A stretch of DNA of 64,000 nucleotides from Pseudomonadota bacterium (GTDB taxonomy: Bacteria > Pseudomonadota > Gammaproteobacteria > Steroidobacterales > Steroidobacteraceae). A program made the position numbers and the translations under genes. Below the pieces are notes generated by a model that did not search any database, was not told the origin of the DNA, and saw only the letters and a list, made by a program, of their open reading frames with translations. Positions 45,029 through 55,749 of the stretch are shown one piece after another; positions within the stretch are counted from its first letter, which is position 1, and the number at the start of each line of letters is the position of its first letter. The stretch is from contig JAKCDC010000001.1 of assembly GCA_021838635.1 (NCBI GenBank), positions 124,001 through 188,000 of the forward strand, read 5' to 3'.

Positions 45029-46783
45029 TCACATGCTCTCGGGTGCGCTCACGCCGAGTAGCCCGAGGCCGTTGCGCAGCACCTGCTGCACGCCGAGCAC
45101 CAACGCCAGGCGCGCGTTGCGTACCTTGGAGTCCTCGACCAGGAACGGCTCGGCGTTGTAGTACGTGTGCAGCGCATTGGCCAGTTCCCGCAGGTAATGC
45201 ACCAGCGCGTGCGGCGTGCGGTTCAGCGCGGACTGCTCCAGCGCCTCCGGGAAGCGCGTGACGCACGCGAGCGCGGCCTGTTCGTGCGCGCTTGTGAGCA
45301 GCGCTGTGTTGGCGAGGCCTTCGGCACGGTCGAACTGCAGATTGCGCGCGGCCATCTGCTTCAGCACGCTCGCGACCCGTGCGTGCGCGTACTGGATGTA
45401 ATACACCGGGTTCTCGTTGGTGCGCGACTTGGCCAGTTCCAGGTCGAAATCAAGCGGTTGATCGTGGCTGCGCATCAGGTAGAACAGCCGGCAGGCATCG
45501 TTGCCGACTTCCTCGCGCAGCTGGCGCAGCGTCACGAACTGCGCCTCGCGCTTGCCCATCGGGATCTTCTCCCCGGCGCGGAACAGGCTGACGAACTGGA
45601 TCAGGTTCACCTCGAGGCTCTCGCCGGGTTCGCCCATGGCGGTGAGCCCGGCGCGTACGCGCGCCACATACCCGTGGTGATCGGCACCCAACACGTCAAT
45701 CAGACGCTCGAAGCCGCGCTCGCGCTTCTCCAGGTGATAGGCGATGTCAGAGGCGAAGTAGGTTTTTTGACCGTTCTCGCGCACGACCACACGGTCCTTC
45801 TCGTCGCCGAAAGCCGTGGCGCGAAACCAGGTCGCGCCCTGCTCCCGATAGAGCCGGCCGTCGCGCTCGAGCCGTTCAAGCGCGCGCTCGATAGCCCCAC
45901 TGCGTTCCAGTTCGCGCTCCGAATACCATCGGTCGAAACGCACGCCGAACTGCTGCAGGTCGGCACGGATGTCCGCCAGCATGCGCTCGAGCGATAGCGC
46001 CAGCACGCGCTCAAAACCCTCCGCGCCGATCAGTTCGCGGGCCCGTCCGATCAGGGCATCGATGTATTCCTCCTTGTCCCCTTCGGGCGCGTCCGGCGGT
46101 AGCCCGGCAAGCACAGTCGGCGCGGCGCGGCGCAACGCATCGCCCTCGTCCGAGCGCACCTGTGCGGCGATCTCGCGTACGTAATCGCCGCGGTAGCCGT
46201 TCTCGGGAAACGGCAGCGATTCGCCGCAGGCCTCGAGGTAACGCACCCAGGTGCTGACGGCCAGGATGTCCACCTGGCGCCCGGCGTCGTTGATGTAGTA
46301 CTCGCGGGCGACCTCGAAACCGCTCGCCGCAAGGATATTTGCCAGGGTCGCGCCGTAGGCCGCCTGTCGTCCGTGTCCGACGTGCAGCGGCCCAGTGGGA
46401 TTGGCCGACACGAACTCCAGCAGCACGCGCTCGCCGCGCCCGAGGGTGCTGTGTCCATAGCGCTCGGCGCGCTCGTGGATTGCCGCCAGCTCCTCGGCGT
46501 AGGCCGCTGGGGAGAGGAAGAAGTTGATGAACCCGGCGCCGGCGATTTCGGTGCGCAGCAGCGTCGGACTCGGTGGCAGAGCGGCGATGATGCGCTGTGC
46601 GAGCTCGCGTGGGTTGCTGCGTGCGGCTTTCGCCAGGCGTAGCGCGATGTTGGTCGCGAAATCACCGTGACGCGCATCGCGGCTGCGTTCGACGGTCGCG
46701 GCGCCGACACCGGCGGCCTCGGCGAGTCCGCCGCCGAGGCTGGCGAGGGCGCTGGCGAGAAGTTGCTCGAGTTGTTGCTTCAA
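45029..46783 (-). CDS. argS: Arginyl-tRNA synthetase
   Basis: A 584-residue class Ia synthetase. The N-terminal Arg-specific additional domain includes GDFATNIAL. The HIGH motif reads HVGHGR in NPTGPLHVGHGRQA. The KMSKS-like loop is the MGKRE stretch, and the anticodon-binding domain forms the C-terminal 120 residues, ending in LLGVSAPESM. Length matches the bacterial family (about 580). Middle gene of priA-argS-SPOR; gaps 44 and 4 bases. Confidence 0.95.
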   Translation of the reverse strand: MKQQLEQLLASALASLGGGLAEAAGVGAATVERSRDARHGDFATNIALRLAKAARSNPRELAQRIIAALPPSPTLLRTEIAGAGFINFFLSPAAYAEELAAIHERAERYGHSTLGRGERVLLEFVSANPTGPLHVGHGRQAAYGATLANILAASGFEVAREYYINDAGRQVDILAVSTWVRYLEACGESLPFPENGYRGDYVREIAAQVRSDEGDALRRAAPTVLAGLPPDAPEGDKEEYIDALIGRARELIGAEGFERVLALSLERMLADIRADLQQFGVRFDRWYSERELERSGAIERALERLERDGRLYREQGATWFRATAFGDEKDRVVVRENGQKTYFASDIAYHLEKRERGFERLIDVLGADHHGYVARVRAGLTAMGEPGESLEVNLIQFVSLFRAGEKIPMGKREAQFVTLRQLREEVGNDACRLFYLMRSHDQPLDFDLELAKSRTNENPVYYIQYAHARVASVLKQMAARNLQFDRAEGLANTALLTSAHEQAALACVTRFPEALEQSALNRTPHALVHYLRELANALHTYYNAEPFLVEDSKVRNARLALVLGVQQVLRNGLGLLGVSAPESM

Positions 46784-46827
46784 GGAAATCGGGTCCGCGT
46801 CGGGAGGAAACAGCGGATTCTACCCGA

Positions 46828-49026
<2,199 letters not shown>

Positions 49027-49115
49027 GCGAAGTGTGTAAAAATTCCGCGGTAATATCGGCCGACGGCCTGTGCCGTCGCCGTCAACCGACAGGAGGGGGC
49101 CGCGTTATACGGGCT

Positions 49116-49736
49116 ATGGCAGACTCTGTTACGCTCGCCTCGCCTTATAGCATGCCGGCTGCCTTACGCGGCGACGTGGATCGTTCAGCTTCGAATTCCC
49201 AGACCACACAGCACGCGCTCGGCCGGTTCCTGGCGAGCGTCGAGCTGAAGGCATTCCGGATCGCTCAAGCGGCGCTGCGGCACGAGCAGGATGCGCTCGA
49301 TGCCGTGCAGGATGCGATGCTGCAGCTGGCCCGCGCGTATGCCGATCGGCCGGCCGAGCAGTGGAAGCCGCTCTTCTACCGTATCCTGGAGAACCGTATC
49401 CGCGACCTGCAGCGGCGGCGGAGCGTACGTGACCGGATCATGGCGTGGCTCCCGTTTGTGGCCGATGATGACGAGGTGCTCGATCCGTTGGCGACGGCGC
49501 CGAGTCCGGAGCTGCCGGCGGTGCGGCGCCTAGAGCTCGATGAGGCCATCGCCGCGCTGGAGCGTGCGGTGGGTGCGCTGCCGCGCCGGCAGCAGCAGGT
49601 ATTCCTGCTGCGCACGCTAGAGGGCCTGGACGTCGAGCAGACGGCTCGGGCCATGGGCTGTTCGCAAGGTAGCGTGAAGACGCATTATTTCCGCGCGCTG
49701 CGCACGCTGCGCGCCGAGCTGAGTGAACTGATATGA
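49116..49736 (+). CDS. ECF-like RNA polymerase sigma factor
   Basis: About 206 residues. Region 2 is seen in EQDALDAVQDAMLQLARAYAD...WKPLFYRILENRIRD; region 4 in ALPRRQQQVFLLRTLEGLDVEQTARAMGCSQGSVKTHYFRAL, a clear helix-turn-helix. This type heads small operons with DUF3619-like and DUF3106 proteins in beta- and gammaproteobacteria. ATG 49116 is used; the AGGAGGG upstream lies 19 bases away, too far to be ideal, so ATG 49152 or an unseen start is possible. It overlaps the next gene as ATGA, the usual link to a controlling partner. Confidence 0.9.
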   Translation: MADSVTLASPYSMPAALRGDVDRSASNSQTTQHALGRFLASVELKAFRIAQAALRHEQDALDAVQDAMLQLARAYADRPAEQWKPLFYRILENRIRDLQRRRSVRDRIMAWLPFVADDDEVLDPLATAPSPELPAVRRLELDEAIAALERAVGALPRRQQQVFLLRTLEGLDVEQTARAMGCSQGSVKTHYFRALRTLRAELSELI

Positions 49737-50173
49737 GCGCTTGCGATTCTTCCCCCGAGTTTGAACATCGGCTGCGTGAGCTGCTCGAGCGGCAGACGGA
49801 TGCGGCCGGCGGGCATGTGCGCTCGCAGCTGACGCAAGCCCGCCATGCGGCCCTGCTGCAGGCCGGTGAGCACCGCGGTGTGTGGCGGGAGGTGCTGGCG
49901 GGGCGGCGCCGCTGGGTGCCCGCCGCCGGGGTGCTCGCGGCGGCGGTGGCGGCCGGGGTGCTGCTGCTGGGGCCGCATCGGGCCGATCGCTCGCCGCCGT
50001 CTGCGGGCGCTACGGCAGTGACGGCCCAGGATCTGCCGCTGCTGACCGATCGGGATGGACTTGCGATGCTCGAGGACGGCGGTGGTCAGTTCTACGAGTG
50101 GGCGGCCGTGCAGGGGCGTGGCGGGGCGGTGAGCGGGGCCGCCGCCGACGGGCCAAGCGAGCATGGCGGCTGA
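49733..50173 (+). CDS. DUF3619-like small membrane protein, possible anti-sigma partner
   Basis: A 146-residue protein: a charged N-terminal helix region (residues 1-60), one membrane segment (about 62-82, VPAAGVLAAAVAAGVLLLG), then a short acidic periplasmic part with LLTDRDGLAMLEDGGGQFYEWAA. The topology (cytoplasmic helix, single membrane pass) and the ATGA overlap with the sigma gene suggest it holds the sigma factor at the membrane. No zinc anti-sigma (HxxxCxxC) motif is present, so this is inference only. Confidence 0.72.
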   Translation: MSACDSSPEFEHRLRELLERQTDAAGGHVRSQLTQARHAALLQAGEHRGVWREVLAGRRRWVPAAGVLAAAVAAGVLLLGPHRADRSPPSAGATAVTAQDLPLLTDRDGLAMLEDGGGQFYEWAAVQGRGGAVSGAAADGPSEHGG

Positions 50174-50426
50174 ACGATGCAGCGGTGCAACGGTGGCGGT
50201 GCTTCTGGCCGCGTCCCTCCTGCCAGCCGGTTGTGCTTCGGCCCCCCCGAAGCCGGTGCCGGTGCAGCTGCTGCAGTTCCTCGGCAGCAACGATCCGACC
50301 GGACAGGCCGAGCGCTCCGCGGGCGGCACCTGGCTCGGGTATCTCTCACAGCTGAAACTCCAGCCGTCGCCGCAGTCGAAAACGCCGGCCGGCACGGTGG
50401 CGGCGAACCGCAAGGCGGGTGGCTGA
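50163..50426 (+). CDS. Small lipoprotein of unknown function
   Basis: An 87-residue protein with a signal peptide and lipobox (LLPAGC, Cys at 24), leaving about 63 residues outside the membrane, Pro/Gln/Ser-rich. It starts inside the preceding gene (11-base overlap), and its stop shares bases with the next start (TGATG), so all four genes of this operon are translationally linked. No family recognised. Confidence 0.65.
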   Translation: MAAERCSGATVAVLLAASLLPAGCASAPPKPVPVQLLQFLGSNDPTGQAERSAGGTWLGYLSQLKLQPSPQSKTPAGTVAANRKAGG

Positions 50427-51067
50427 TGCTCAGCCTGCTGCGCGTCGCGCTCGTGGCGCTGCTGCTGGCGGCCGCGCCGGCGTGGGCCGTGCCGCCGCAG
50501 GGCGGGGCGGCAGCCGCGCTACCCTGGTCGGCGCTCACCGCGGCTCAGCAGCGGCTGCTCGGCCCGCTGCGTGGCCGCTGGGCGGCGCTGCCGCCGCAGC
50601 GCCAGCGGGCACTGGTGCGGGGCAGTCGGATCTGGCTGCAGCTCTCGCCCGCCGAACGCCGTCAGGCACAGCAGCGCTTCACCAAATGGAAGCGGATGTC
50701 GCCCGGTCAGCGCGCGCTGCTGCGCCAGCGCTGGCAGCAGTTCAAAGCACTGCCGGCGCAACAGCGCGCCGCGATCCGGCGCAGCTTCCGTGCCTTCCAG
50801 CGCCTGCCGGCGTGGCGCCGCCGCGTGCTACGCGAGCGCTGGCGCTCGGCCACGCCCGTGCAGCGTCAGGCGATGATCCGGCGCGCGCAGCAGCAGATGC
50901 GACGCCAGCGCATGATGCGCCGGATGCGGCAGATGCGGCAGATGGGCCGTGCGCCTCGGCTGCGGCTGCGAGGCATGCCGGCAGAGCCGGGTGCATTGGG
51001 GTCGGGTCGGATGGGCGGTGGCGCGCTGCCCCCGCTGCGCCGCGGCGGCCGGCCGCCGTGGCGCTGA
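50426..51067 (+). CDS. DUF3106 protein, arginine-rich, exported
   Basis: A 213-residue protein with a clear signal peptide (ALVALLLAAAPAWA). The mature part consists of repeating helical units of the type RQRWQQFKALPAQQRAAI, about 20 residues each, which define DUF3106. From residue about 150 it is dominated by Arg, Met and Gln, with a Gly/Pro/Arg end. Its extreme basicity suggests binding to an acidic partner (LPS, nucleic acid, or polyanion) in the envelope. Function unknown; last gene of the sigma-factor operon, and it converges on pntB. Confidence 0.8.
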   Translation: MLSLLRVALVALLLAAAPAWAVPPQGGAAAALPWSALTAAQQRLLGPLRGRWAALPPQRQRALVRGSRIWLQLSPAERRQAQQRFTKWKRMSPGQRALLRQRWQQFKALPAQQRAAIRRSFRAFQRLPAWRRRVLRERWRSATPVQRQAMIRRAQQQMRRQRMMRRMRQMRQMGRAPRLRLRGMPAEPGALGSGRMGGGALPPLRRGGRPPWR

Positions 51068-51074
51068 GCGCTCG

Positions 51075-52472
51075 CTAGCCGAGCGCCTTGACGGCGGCAA
51101 TCAGCTCCGAGCCCACTTTCTGCGCATCGCCGTACAGCATGCGCGTGTTGTCTAGATAGAACAGCGCGTTCTCGATGCCGGAGAATCCCGCGCCCTGGCC
51201 GCGCTTGATCACGATCACGTTCTGGGCCCGGTCGGCATTGAGGATCGGCATGCCGTAGATGGGACTGGACTTGTCAGTACGCGCCACTGGATTGACGACG
51301 TCGTTGGCGCCGATGACGAGCGCCGCGTCCGCGGTGTCGAACTCGCCGTTGATTTCTTCCAGATCGCCGATCAGGTCATAGGGTACGCCCGCCTCGGCGA
51401 GCAGCACGTTCATGTGCCCGGGCATGCGGCCGGCCACCGGATGAATGGCGAAGCGCACGGTGACGCCCCGGTCGATCAGCAGCTGACACAGCTCCCAGAT
51501 CTTGTGCTGCGCCTGCGCCACCGCCATGCCGTATCCCGGCACGACGATCACTTTTTGCGCGAATGCCAGCATCACCCCGACGTCGGAGGCCTCGATGGGC
51601 TTGAGGCTGCCGCTGACCTCCCCGCCGCCCGCGGCGCTGCCTTCACCGAACCCGGAGAACAGCACGTTGCCGAGCGAGCGGTTCATGGCCTTGGCCATCA
51701 GCTGCGTCAGCAGCGTGCCGGCCGAGCCGACCACGGTGCCGGCGATGATCATCGCCGCGTTGTGCAGCGCGAAGCCCTCGAAGGCGACCGCCAGTCCGGT
51801 GAGCGCGTTGTACAGTGAAATCACCACCGGCATGTCCGCCCCGCCGATCGGCAGCGTCATGGCGAGGCCGAGCAGCAGCGCGAAGATCAGCAGACCGGTA
51901 ACGTACACGCCCGAGCCGCCGGGATGCGCGACCTCGAGCACACCGTGCAGTAGCGCCGCGGCGAGCAGCAGCAGGCTCACAATCTGCTGACCGGGGAAGC
52001 GGATGCTGCGCTTGATCAGGCCCTGGAGCTTGGCGAAGGCGATCGCGCTGCCGCTGAAGGACACCGCGCCGATCAACCCGCCGACGACCGCCAGAGTGGT
52101 TCCCACGGCGCCCCCGCTGCCGCCGCGGTACAGCTCCACGGCCGCGATCGAGGCCGCAGCGCCGCCCCCCATGCCGTTGTACAGAGCGATCATCTGCGGC
52201 ATGTTGGTCATGGCGACCCGCTTGCCGCTCCACCAGGCGAGCGCCGCGCCGAGCACGAGGGCCGCGCCGATCAGCGGGTAATTGCTCAAGCCCGGATAGG
52301 CGAACGTCACAAGCGTCGCCACCAGCATCCCGGCGCCGGCCCAGATGATGCCGCTGCGGGCGCTTACCGGGGAGCTCATGCGTTTCAGCCCGGTGATGAA
52401 CAGGACGGCCGTGACGAAATAGCTCGCCTGGATCAGCGAGCCGGCACTCCACGGCGCGGGCGTGGCCGGCAT
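51075..52472 (-). CDS. pntB: NAD(P) transhydrogenase subunit beta
   Basis: A 465-residue inner-membrane protein. About nine membrane segments (residues 1-260) are followed by the NADP-binding domain III, with VIVVPGYGMAVAQAQH, HPVAGRMPGHMNVLLAEAGVPYD and NDVVNPVAR. With the two alpha subunits it uses the proton gradient to reduce NADP by NADH. Its ATG follows the pntAb stop with no gap. Confidence 0.95.
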   Translation of the reverse strand: MPATPAPWSAGSLIQASYFVTAVLFITGLKRMSSPVSARSGIIWAGAGMLVATLVTFAYPGLSNYPLIGAALVLGAALAWWSGKRVAMTNMPQMIALYNGMGGGAAASIAAVELYRGGSGGAVGTTLAVVGGLIGAVSFSGSAIAFAKLQGLIKRSIRFPGQQIVSLLLLAAALLHGVLEVAHPGGSGVYVTGLLIFALLLGLAMTLPIGGADMPVVISLYNALTGLAVAFEGFALHNAAMIIAGTVVGSAGTLLTQLMAKAMNRSLGNVLFSGFGEGSAAGGGEVSGSLKPIEASDVGVMLAFAQKVIVVPGYGMAVAQAQHKIWELCQLLIDRGVTVRFAIHPVAGRMPGHMNVLLAEAGVPYDLIGDLEEINGEFDTADAALVIGANDVVNPVARTDKSSPIYGMPILNADRAQNVIVIKRGQGAGFSGIENALFYLDNTRMLYGDAQKVGSELIAAVKALG

Positions 52473-52778
52473 CTAGCGCTCCCTGGGCGCTGAGCGGGGC
52501 GCCTTGCTCGATTTGAACATCTCCAGCATGCGTTCGGTCACGACGTAGCCGCCGACCGCGTTGCCGGCGGCAAGCAGCACGCCGAAGAAGCCGATGGTCT
52601 TCTCCAGCGGAGAGTGTGCGTTGCCGAGTGCGACCATCGCGCCGACCAGCACGATGCCGTGCACGAAGTTCGAGCCGGACATCAGCGGGGTGTGCAGAAT
52701 CACCGGCACCCGCGAGATCACCTCATAGCCGGTGAAGGCCGCGAGCATGAAGATGTAGAGCGCAACGATTCCGGTCAT
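52473..52778 (-). CDS. pntAb: NAD(P) transhydrogenase subunit alpha, part 2 (membrane part)
   Basis: A 101-residue protein with three membrane segments (YIFMLAAFTGYEVISRVP; FVHGIVLVGAMVALGN; IGFFGVLLAAGNAVGGYVV). It equals the C-terminal membrane part of E. coli PntA, which is a separate chain in many proteobacteria. It lies between pntAa and pntB. Confidence 0.93.
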   Translation of the reverse strand: MTGIVALYIFMLAAFTGYEVISRVPVILHTPLMSGSNFVHGIVLVGAMVALGNAHSPLEKTIGFFGVLLAAGNAVGGYVVTERMLEMFKSSKAPRSAPRER

Positions 52779-52799
52779 GGTCGTCCCCTCGGCGAGGCT

Positions 52800-53921
52800 T
52801 CAGCCCGACAGCGCCTGACGCGTCGGTTCGTGACGGATCTGCCCGCCGTGCGTCAGACAGGCCTTGGCGAAGACCTCGTCTTCCCAGTCGATGGCGAGTT
52901 CCCCCTGCTTGATCGCCGGGGAGAGGATGTTCAGCAGGTTGCGCGCGTACATCTCGCTGGCGTTGTAGGCAAGCTCGGCCGGCAGATTCACCGGGCCGAT
53001 GATCTGCACACCCTGATGCACCACCGTCTCCCCGGCCCGCGTCAGCTCGCAGTTGCCGCCCTGCTCGGCGGCCAGATCCACGATCACCGACCCGGGCCGC
53101 ATGCGCTCGGCCGCCGCGCGCGTGATGATCTTCGGTGCCGGCCGCCCAGGGACGGCGGCGGTGCTGATCAGCGCGTCCGCCGCGGCGATGCGCGCATCGA
53201 GAATGTCCTGCTGGCGGCGCTTCTCCTCCTCCGTCAGCTCGCGCGCGTAGCCGCCGGCGCCGTCGGCGCTGACGCCGGTGTCGACGAATTTCGCGCCGAG
53301 TGAACGGACCTGCTCCCGGGTCGCGCCGCGCACGTCGTAGGCTTCGACCACCGCGCCGAGCCGGCGCGCTGTCGCGATCGCCTGCAGGCCCGCTACGCCG
53401 GCGCCGATGACGAGCACCTGGGCGGGCCGGACCGTGCCGGCCGCCGTGGTCAACATGGGCAGGAACTTCTGCAGATGGTTCGCCGCAATCAGCACGGCCT
53501 TGTAGCCGGAAATGGCCGCCTGCGAGGACAGCGCGTCCATCGACTGAGCGCGCGAGATGCGCGGCACCAGCTCCATCGCGAAACTGGTGATGCCCCGTTC
53601 CTGGAGTGCGTGCACTTCCGCATGGCGGGCATAGGGTTGCAGGAAGCCGGCCACCACCGTGCCGGGCTTCAGCGCGTTGATTTGCGCGATGTCGAGGGGT
53701 TGTACGGTGAGCAGCACCTGCGCCCGCTCGAGCACGCCGGCGCTGTCGGCCCATTCGACACCGCGGTACAGCGCGTCGGGAAACTGGGCCCGCTCCCCGG
53801 CGCCGCGCTCCATGAGAATGCCGGCGCCCAAGCGCATGAATTTCTCGGCCACCTCGGGCACGAGACTGACGCGCGTCTCGCGGGCGGCGCTCTCGCGCAG
53901 CGCGCCGATTGTAATTGGCAT
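52800..53921 (-). CDS. pntAa: NAD(P) transhydrogenase subunit alpha, part 1 (NAD-binding)
   Basis: A 373-residue soluble domain I homologous to alanine dehydrogenase. It has RVSLVPEVAEKF near the N-terminus, the NAD Rossmann motif VIGAGVAGLQAIATARRLGA and the mobile-loop region near GGYARELTEEE. ATG 53921 is chosen because GGAAGGGG lies six bases upstream; the frame extends ten codons further. First gene of the three-gene pnt operon, 21 bases before pntAb. Confidence 0.95.
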   Translation of the reverse strand: MPITIGALRESAARETRVSLVPEVAEKFMRLGAGILMERGAGERAQFPDALYRGVEWADSAGVLERAQVLLTVQPLDIAQINALKPGTVVAGFLQPYARHAEVHALQERGITSFAMELVPRISRAQSMDALSSQAAISGYKAVLIAANHLQKFLPMLTTAAGTVRPAQVLVIGAGVAGLQAIATARRLGAVVEAYDVRGATREQVRSLGAKFVDTGVSADGAGGYARELTEEEKRRQQDILDARIAAADALISTAAVPGRPAPKIITRAAAERMRPGSVIVDLAAEQGGNCELTRAGETVVHQGVQIIGPVNLPAELAYNASEMYARNLLNILSPAIKQGELAIDWEDEVFAKACLTHGGQIRHEPTRQALSG

Positions 53922-53999
53922 CAAAAGCCCCTTCCGACCGGCAAGCGCCACGAACCGAGGCGGCCGGTTCCCATGTTCACTACCCTACACGTTGCTACG

Positions 54000-54029
54000 T
54001 TGAACTCAAGCACAATCTTGCCTTATCTT
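54000..54029 (+). promoter_or_regulatory. Possible sigma-70 promoter of the HNH gene
   Basis: TTGAAC (54000-54005) and TATCTT (54024-54029) are 18 bases apart in an AT-rich patch between the divergent pntAa and HNH genes. Transcription would start within a few bases of the ATG at 54040, implying an almost leaderless message, so the true HNH start may be slightly further in. Confidence 0.35.
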
Positions 54030-54039
54030 ATAACCGGCC

Positions 54040-54714
54040 ATGATGGGCATAGACTTCGAGCGCGCCGATTTCGGCTCGAGCGATGGCCTGCGGATCACTC
54101 CTGCGGGGCCGGTGCGCGGGCTCTCTCAACTTGTGCTGCGAACAGACGTCGCCGGCATGCCTCTGGAGTGGATCGACTACCGGGAAGCGGCCCGTCTGTA
54201 CACTCAGGAACAGGTCGCCTATACCTGTGGCAGCCGCCTGTTCACGTTGATCGGCGGCATCAACGCGCTGACCGGCCGGCGCACGACGCTCGACATCAAT
54301 TCCATCGTCGCCACGATCGGCCACACCGGCAATCCCGGCAGCACCCGGCACGACTACGTGCCGCCCTTGAACAACCAGACGCTCTTTCGGCGCGATGCGC
54401 ACATCTGCATGTACTGCGGCCAGCGGTTCGGGACCCGGGATCTGTCCCGCGATCATGTGCGCCCGTTCAGCCAAGGCGGCATCGACGTCTGGAACAACGT
54501 GGTGACCGCATGCCGCCGTTGCAACAACCAGAAGGCCTCACGTACCCCGGAGCAGGCCAAGATGCAGCTGGTCGCCGTGCCGTTCACGCCGACCTATGCG
54601 GAGTACATCTTTCTGAAGGGCCGGCGCGTGCTCGCCGACCAGATGGAGTACCTGCTGGCGCATTTCCCGCGGACCAGTCCGCTGCATGATCGCATTCAAC
54701 GCTGGCTGAGCTGA
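54040..54714 (+). CDS. HNH endonuclease family protein
   Basis: A 224-residue soluble protein. The C-terminal half has a zinc-stabilised HNH fold: CMYCG and CRRCNN supply the four cysteines, with the catalytic D-H in SRDHVRPFSQGG and the Asn in VWNNVV. The N-terminal 90 residues are a conserved partner domain seen in stand-alone HNH proteins of many proteobacteria and cyanobacteria, outside phage or restriction contexts. Function is not established. It is followed by a 5'-3' exonuclease gene 49 bases on, so a DNA-processing role is plausible (inference). Confidence 0.88.
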   Translation: MMGIDFERADFGSSDGLRITPAGPVRGLSQLVLRTDVAGMPLEWIDYREAARLYTQEQVAYTCGSRLFTLIGGINALTGRRTTLDINSIVATIGHTGNPGSTRHDYVPPLNNQTLFRRDAHICMYCGQRFGTRDLSRDHVRPFSQGGIDVWNNVVTACRRCNNQKASRTPEQAKMQLVAVPFTPTYAEYIFLKGRRVLADQMEYLLAHFPRTSPLHDRIQRWLS

Positions 54715-54763
54715 GTCCCGCCGGGGCTGACCCCGGGGTACGCCGCTGACGGAGCCGCTGATT

Positions 54764-55660
54764 TTGCTATACCTCATCGACGGCTCGGTCTATGTTTTCC
54801 GCGCCTATCATTCGCAACTGCCCGAGATGCTCGACGCCGAGGGGCGCCCGGTACATGCGGTGTTCGGTTTCGCCCGCTTTATCGGGGATCTGCTTGAGCG
54901 GACGCGGCCGCAGTTCGTCGCGGTCGCTTTCGATCGGCGTCTCGCCACCTCCTACCGCAACGAGATCTACCCGGCGTACAAGGCCAACCGTGAACCGGCG
55001 CCGCCGGACCTGGCCGTGCAGTTCGAGTACTGCCGTGAGCTGTGTGCGCGGCTCGGTCTGGCGGTATTCGTCGATTCGCATTATGAGGCCGACGATGTCA
55101 TCGGTACTCTGGCGCGCCAGATGCGCATGCAGGGTATCCGCTCGGCGTTCATCACCCGCGACAAGGATCTGGCGCAGCTGGTGCGCGACGGGGATCTGTA
55201 CTGGGACTTCGGGGCACGCGGGCAGCTCGGCTACCGTGACGTCGAGCGGCATTTCGGCGTCGCTCCGGAGCGATTTGCCGACTATCTGGCGCTCACCGGT
55301 GACACGTCGGACAACATTCCGGGTGTCCCGGGGATCGGCCCGAAGACCGCCGCGGCGCTGATGCGTGCTTTCGGCTCCATCGATGAGCTGTATGCCAGCC
55401 TCGGACGAGTCGCCACGCTCGGCCTGCGTGGTGCACGCGAGTTGCGCGAGCGGCTTCATGAGCATCGCGAGGCGGTCTATCTGGCGCGCCGCCTGACACG
55501 CATTGTGTGTGACATGCCGCTGGAGGCGAGTCCCGAGCAGCTGCGCCCGCGCGTACCGGATCTGCAGGCCCTCGGCACGCTCTACGACCGGCTCGGCTTC
55601 GGGCCGCTGCTGCGTCGTCAGGGCGAGCGGCTCGCGGGGCTCGCCGTGCCGAGTGGCTGA
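54764..55660 (+). CDS. Stand-alone 5'-3' exonuclease (Pol I N-terminal / ExoIX type)
   Basis: A 298-residue flap-type nuclease. Conserved acids appear in YLIDGSVYVFRAYH, AFDRR, YEADDVIGTLA, FITRDKDLAQLV and GDTSDNIPGVPGIGPKTA (helix-three-turn-helix). All Asp positions of the family seem kept, including those lost in E. coli ExoIX. It starts with TTG 54764, GGAG nine bases upstream. The family removes RNA primers or 5' flaps. Between it and the HNH gene lies a small GC hairpin (54721-54736). Confidence 0.9.
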   Translation: MLYLIDGSVYVFRAYHSQLPEMLDAEGRPVHAVFGFARFIGDLLERTRPQFVAVAFDRRLATSYRNEIYPAYKANREPAPPDLAVQFEYCRELCARLGLAVFVDSHYEADDVIGTLARQMRMQGIRSAFITRDKDLAQLVRDGDLYWDFGARGQLGYRDVERHFGVAPERFADYLALTGDTSDNIPGVPGIGPKTAAALMRAFGSIDELYASLGRVATLGLRGARELRERLHEHREAVYLARRLTRIVCDMPLEASPEQLRPRVPDLQALGTLYDRLGFGPLLRRQGERLAGLAVPSG

Positions 55661-55749
55661 GCCGACGCAGGTGACATTGGTCTGGCAGGAATTCGCGCGG
55701 GCTTCGGCTATGCTCGGTGCTCACGTCACAAGAACCAGCGGGGGTTACC

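Noticed and set aside
54721-54736. GC hairpin between the HNH and exonuclease genes as a terminator
   Set aside because: Only a six-base stem with no T-run, and the exonuclease ribosome site follows closely; too weak to call.
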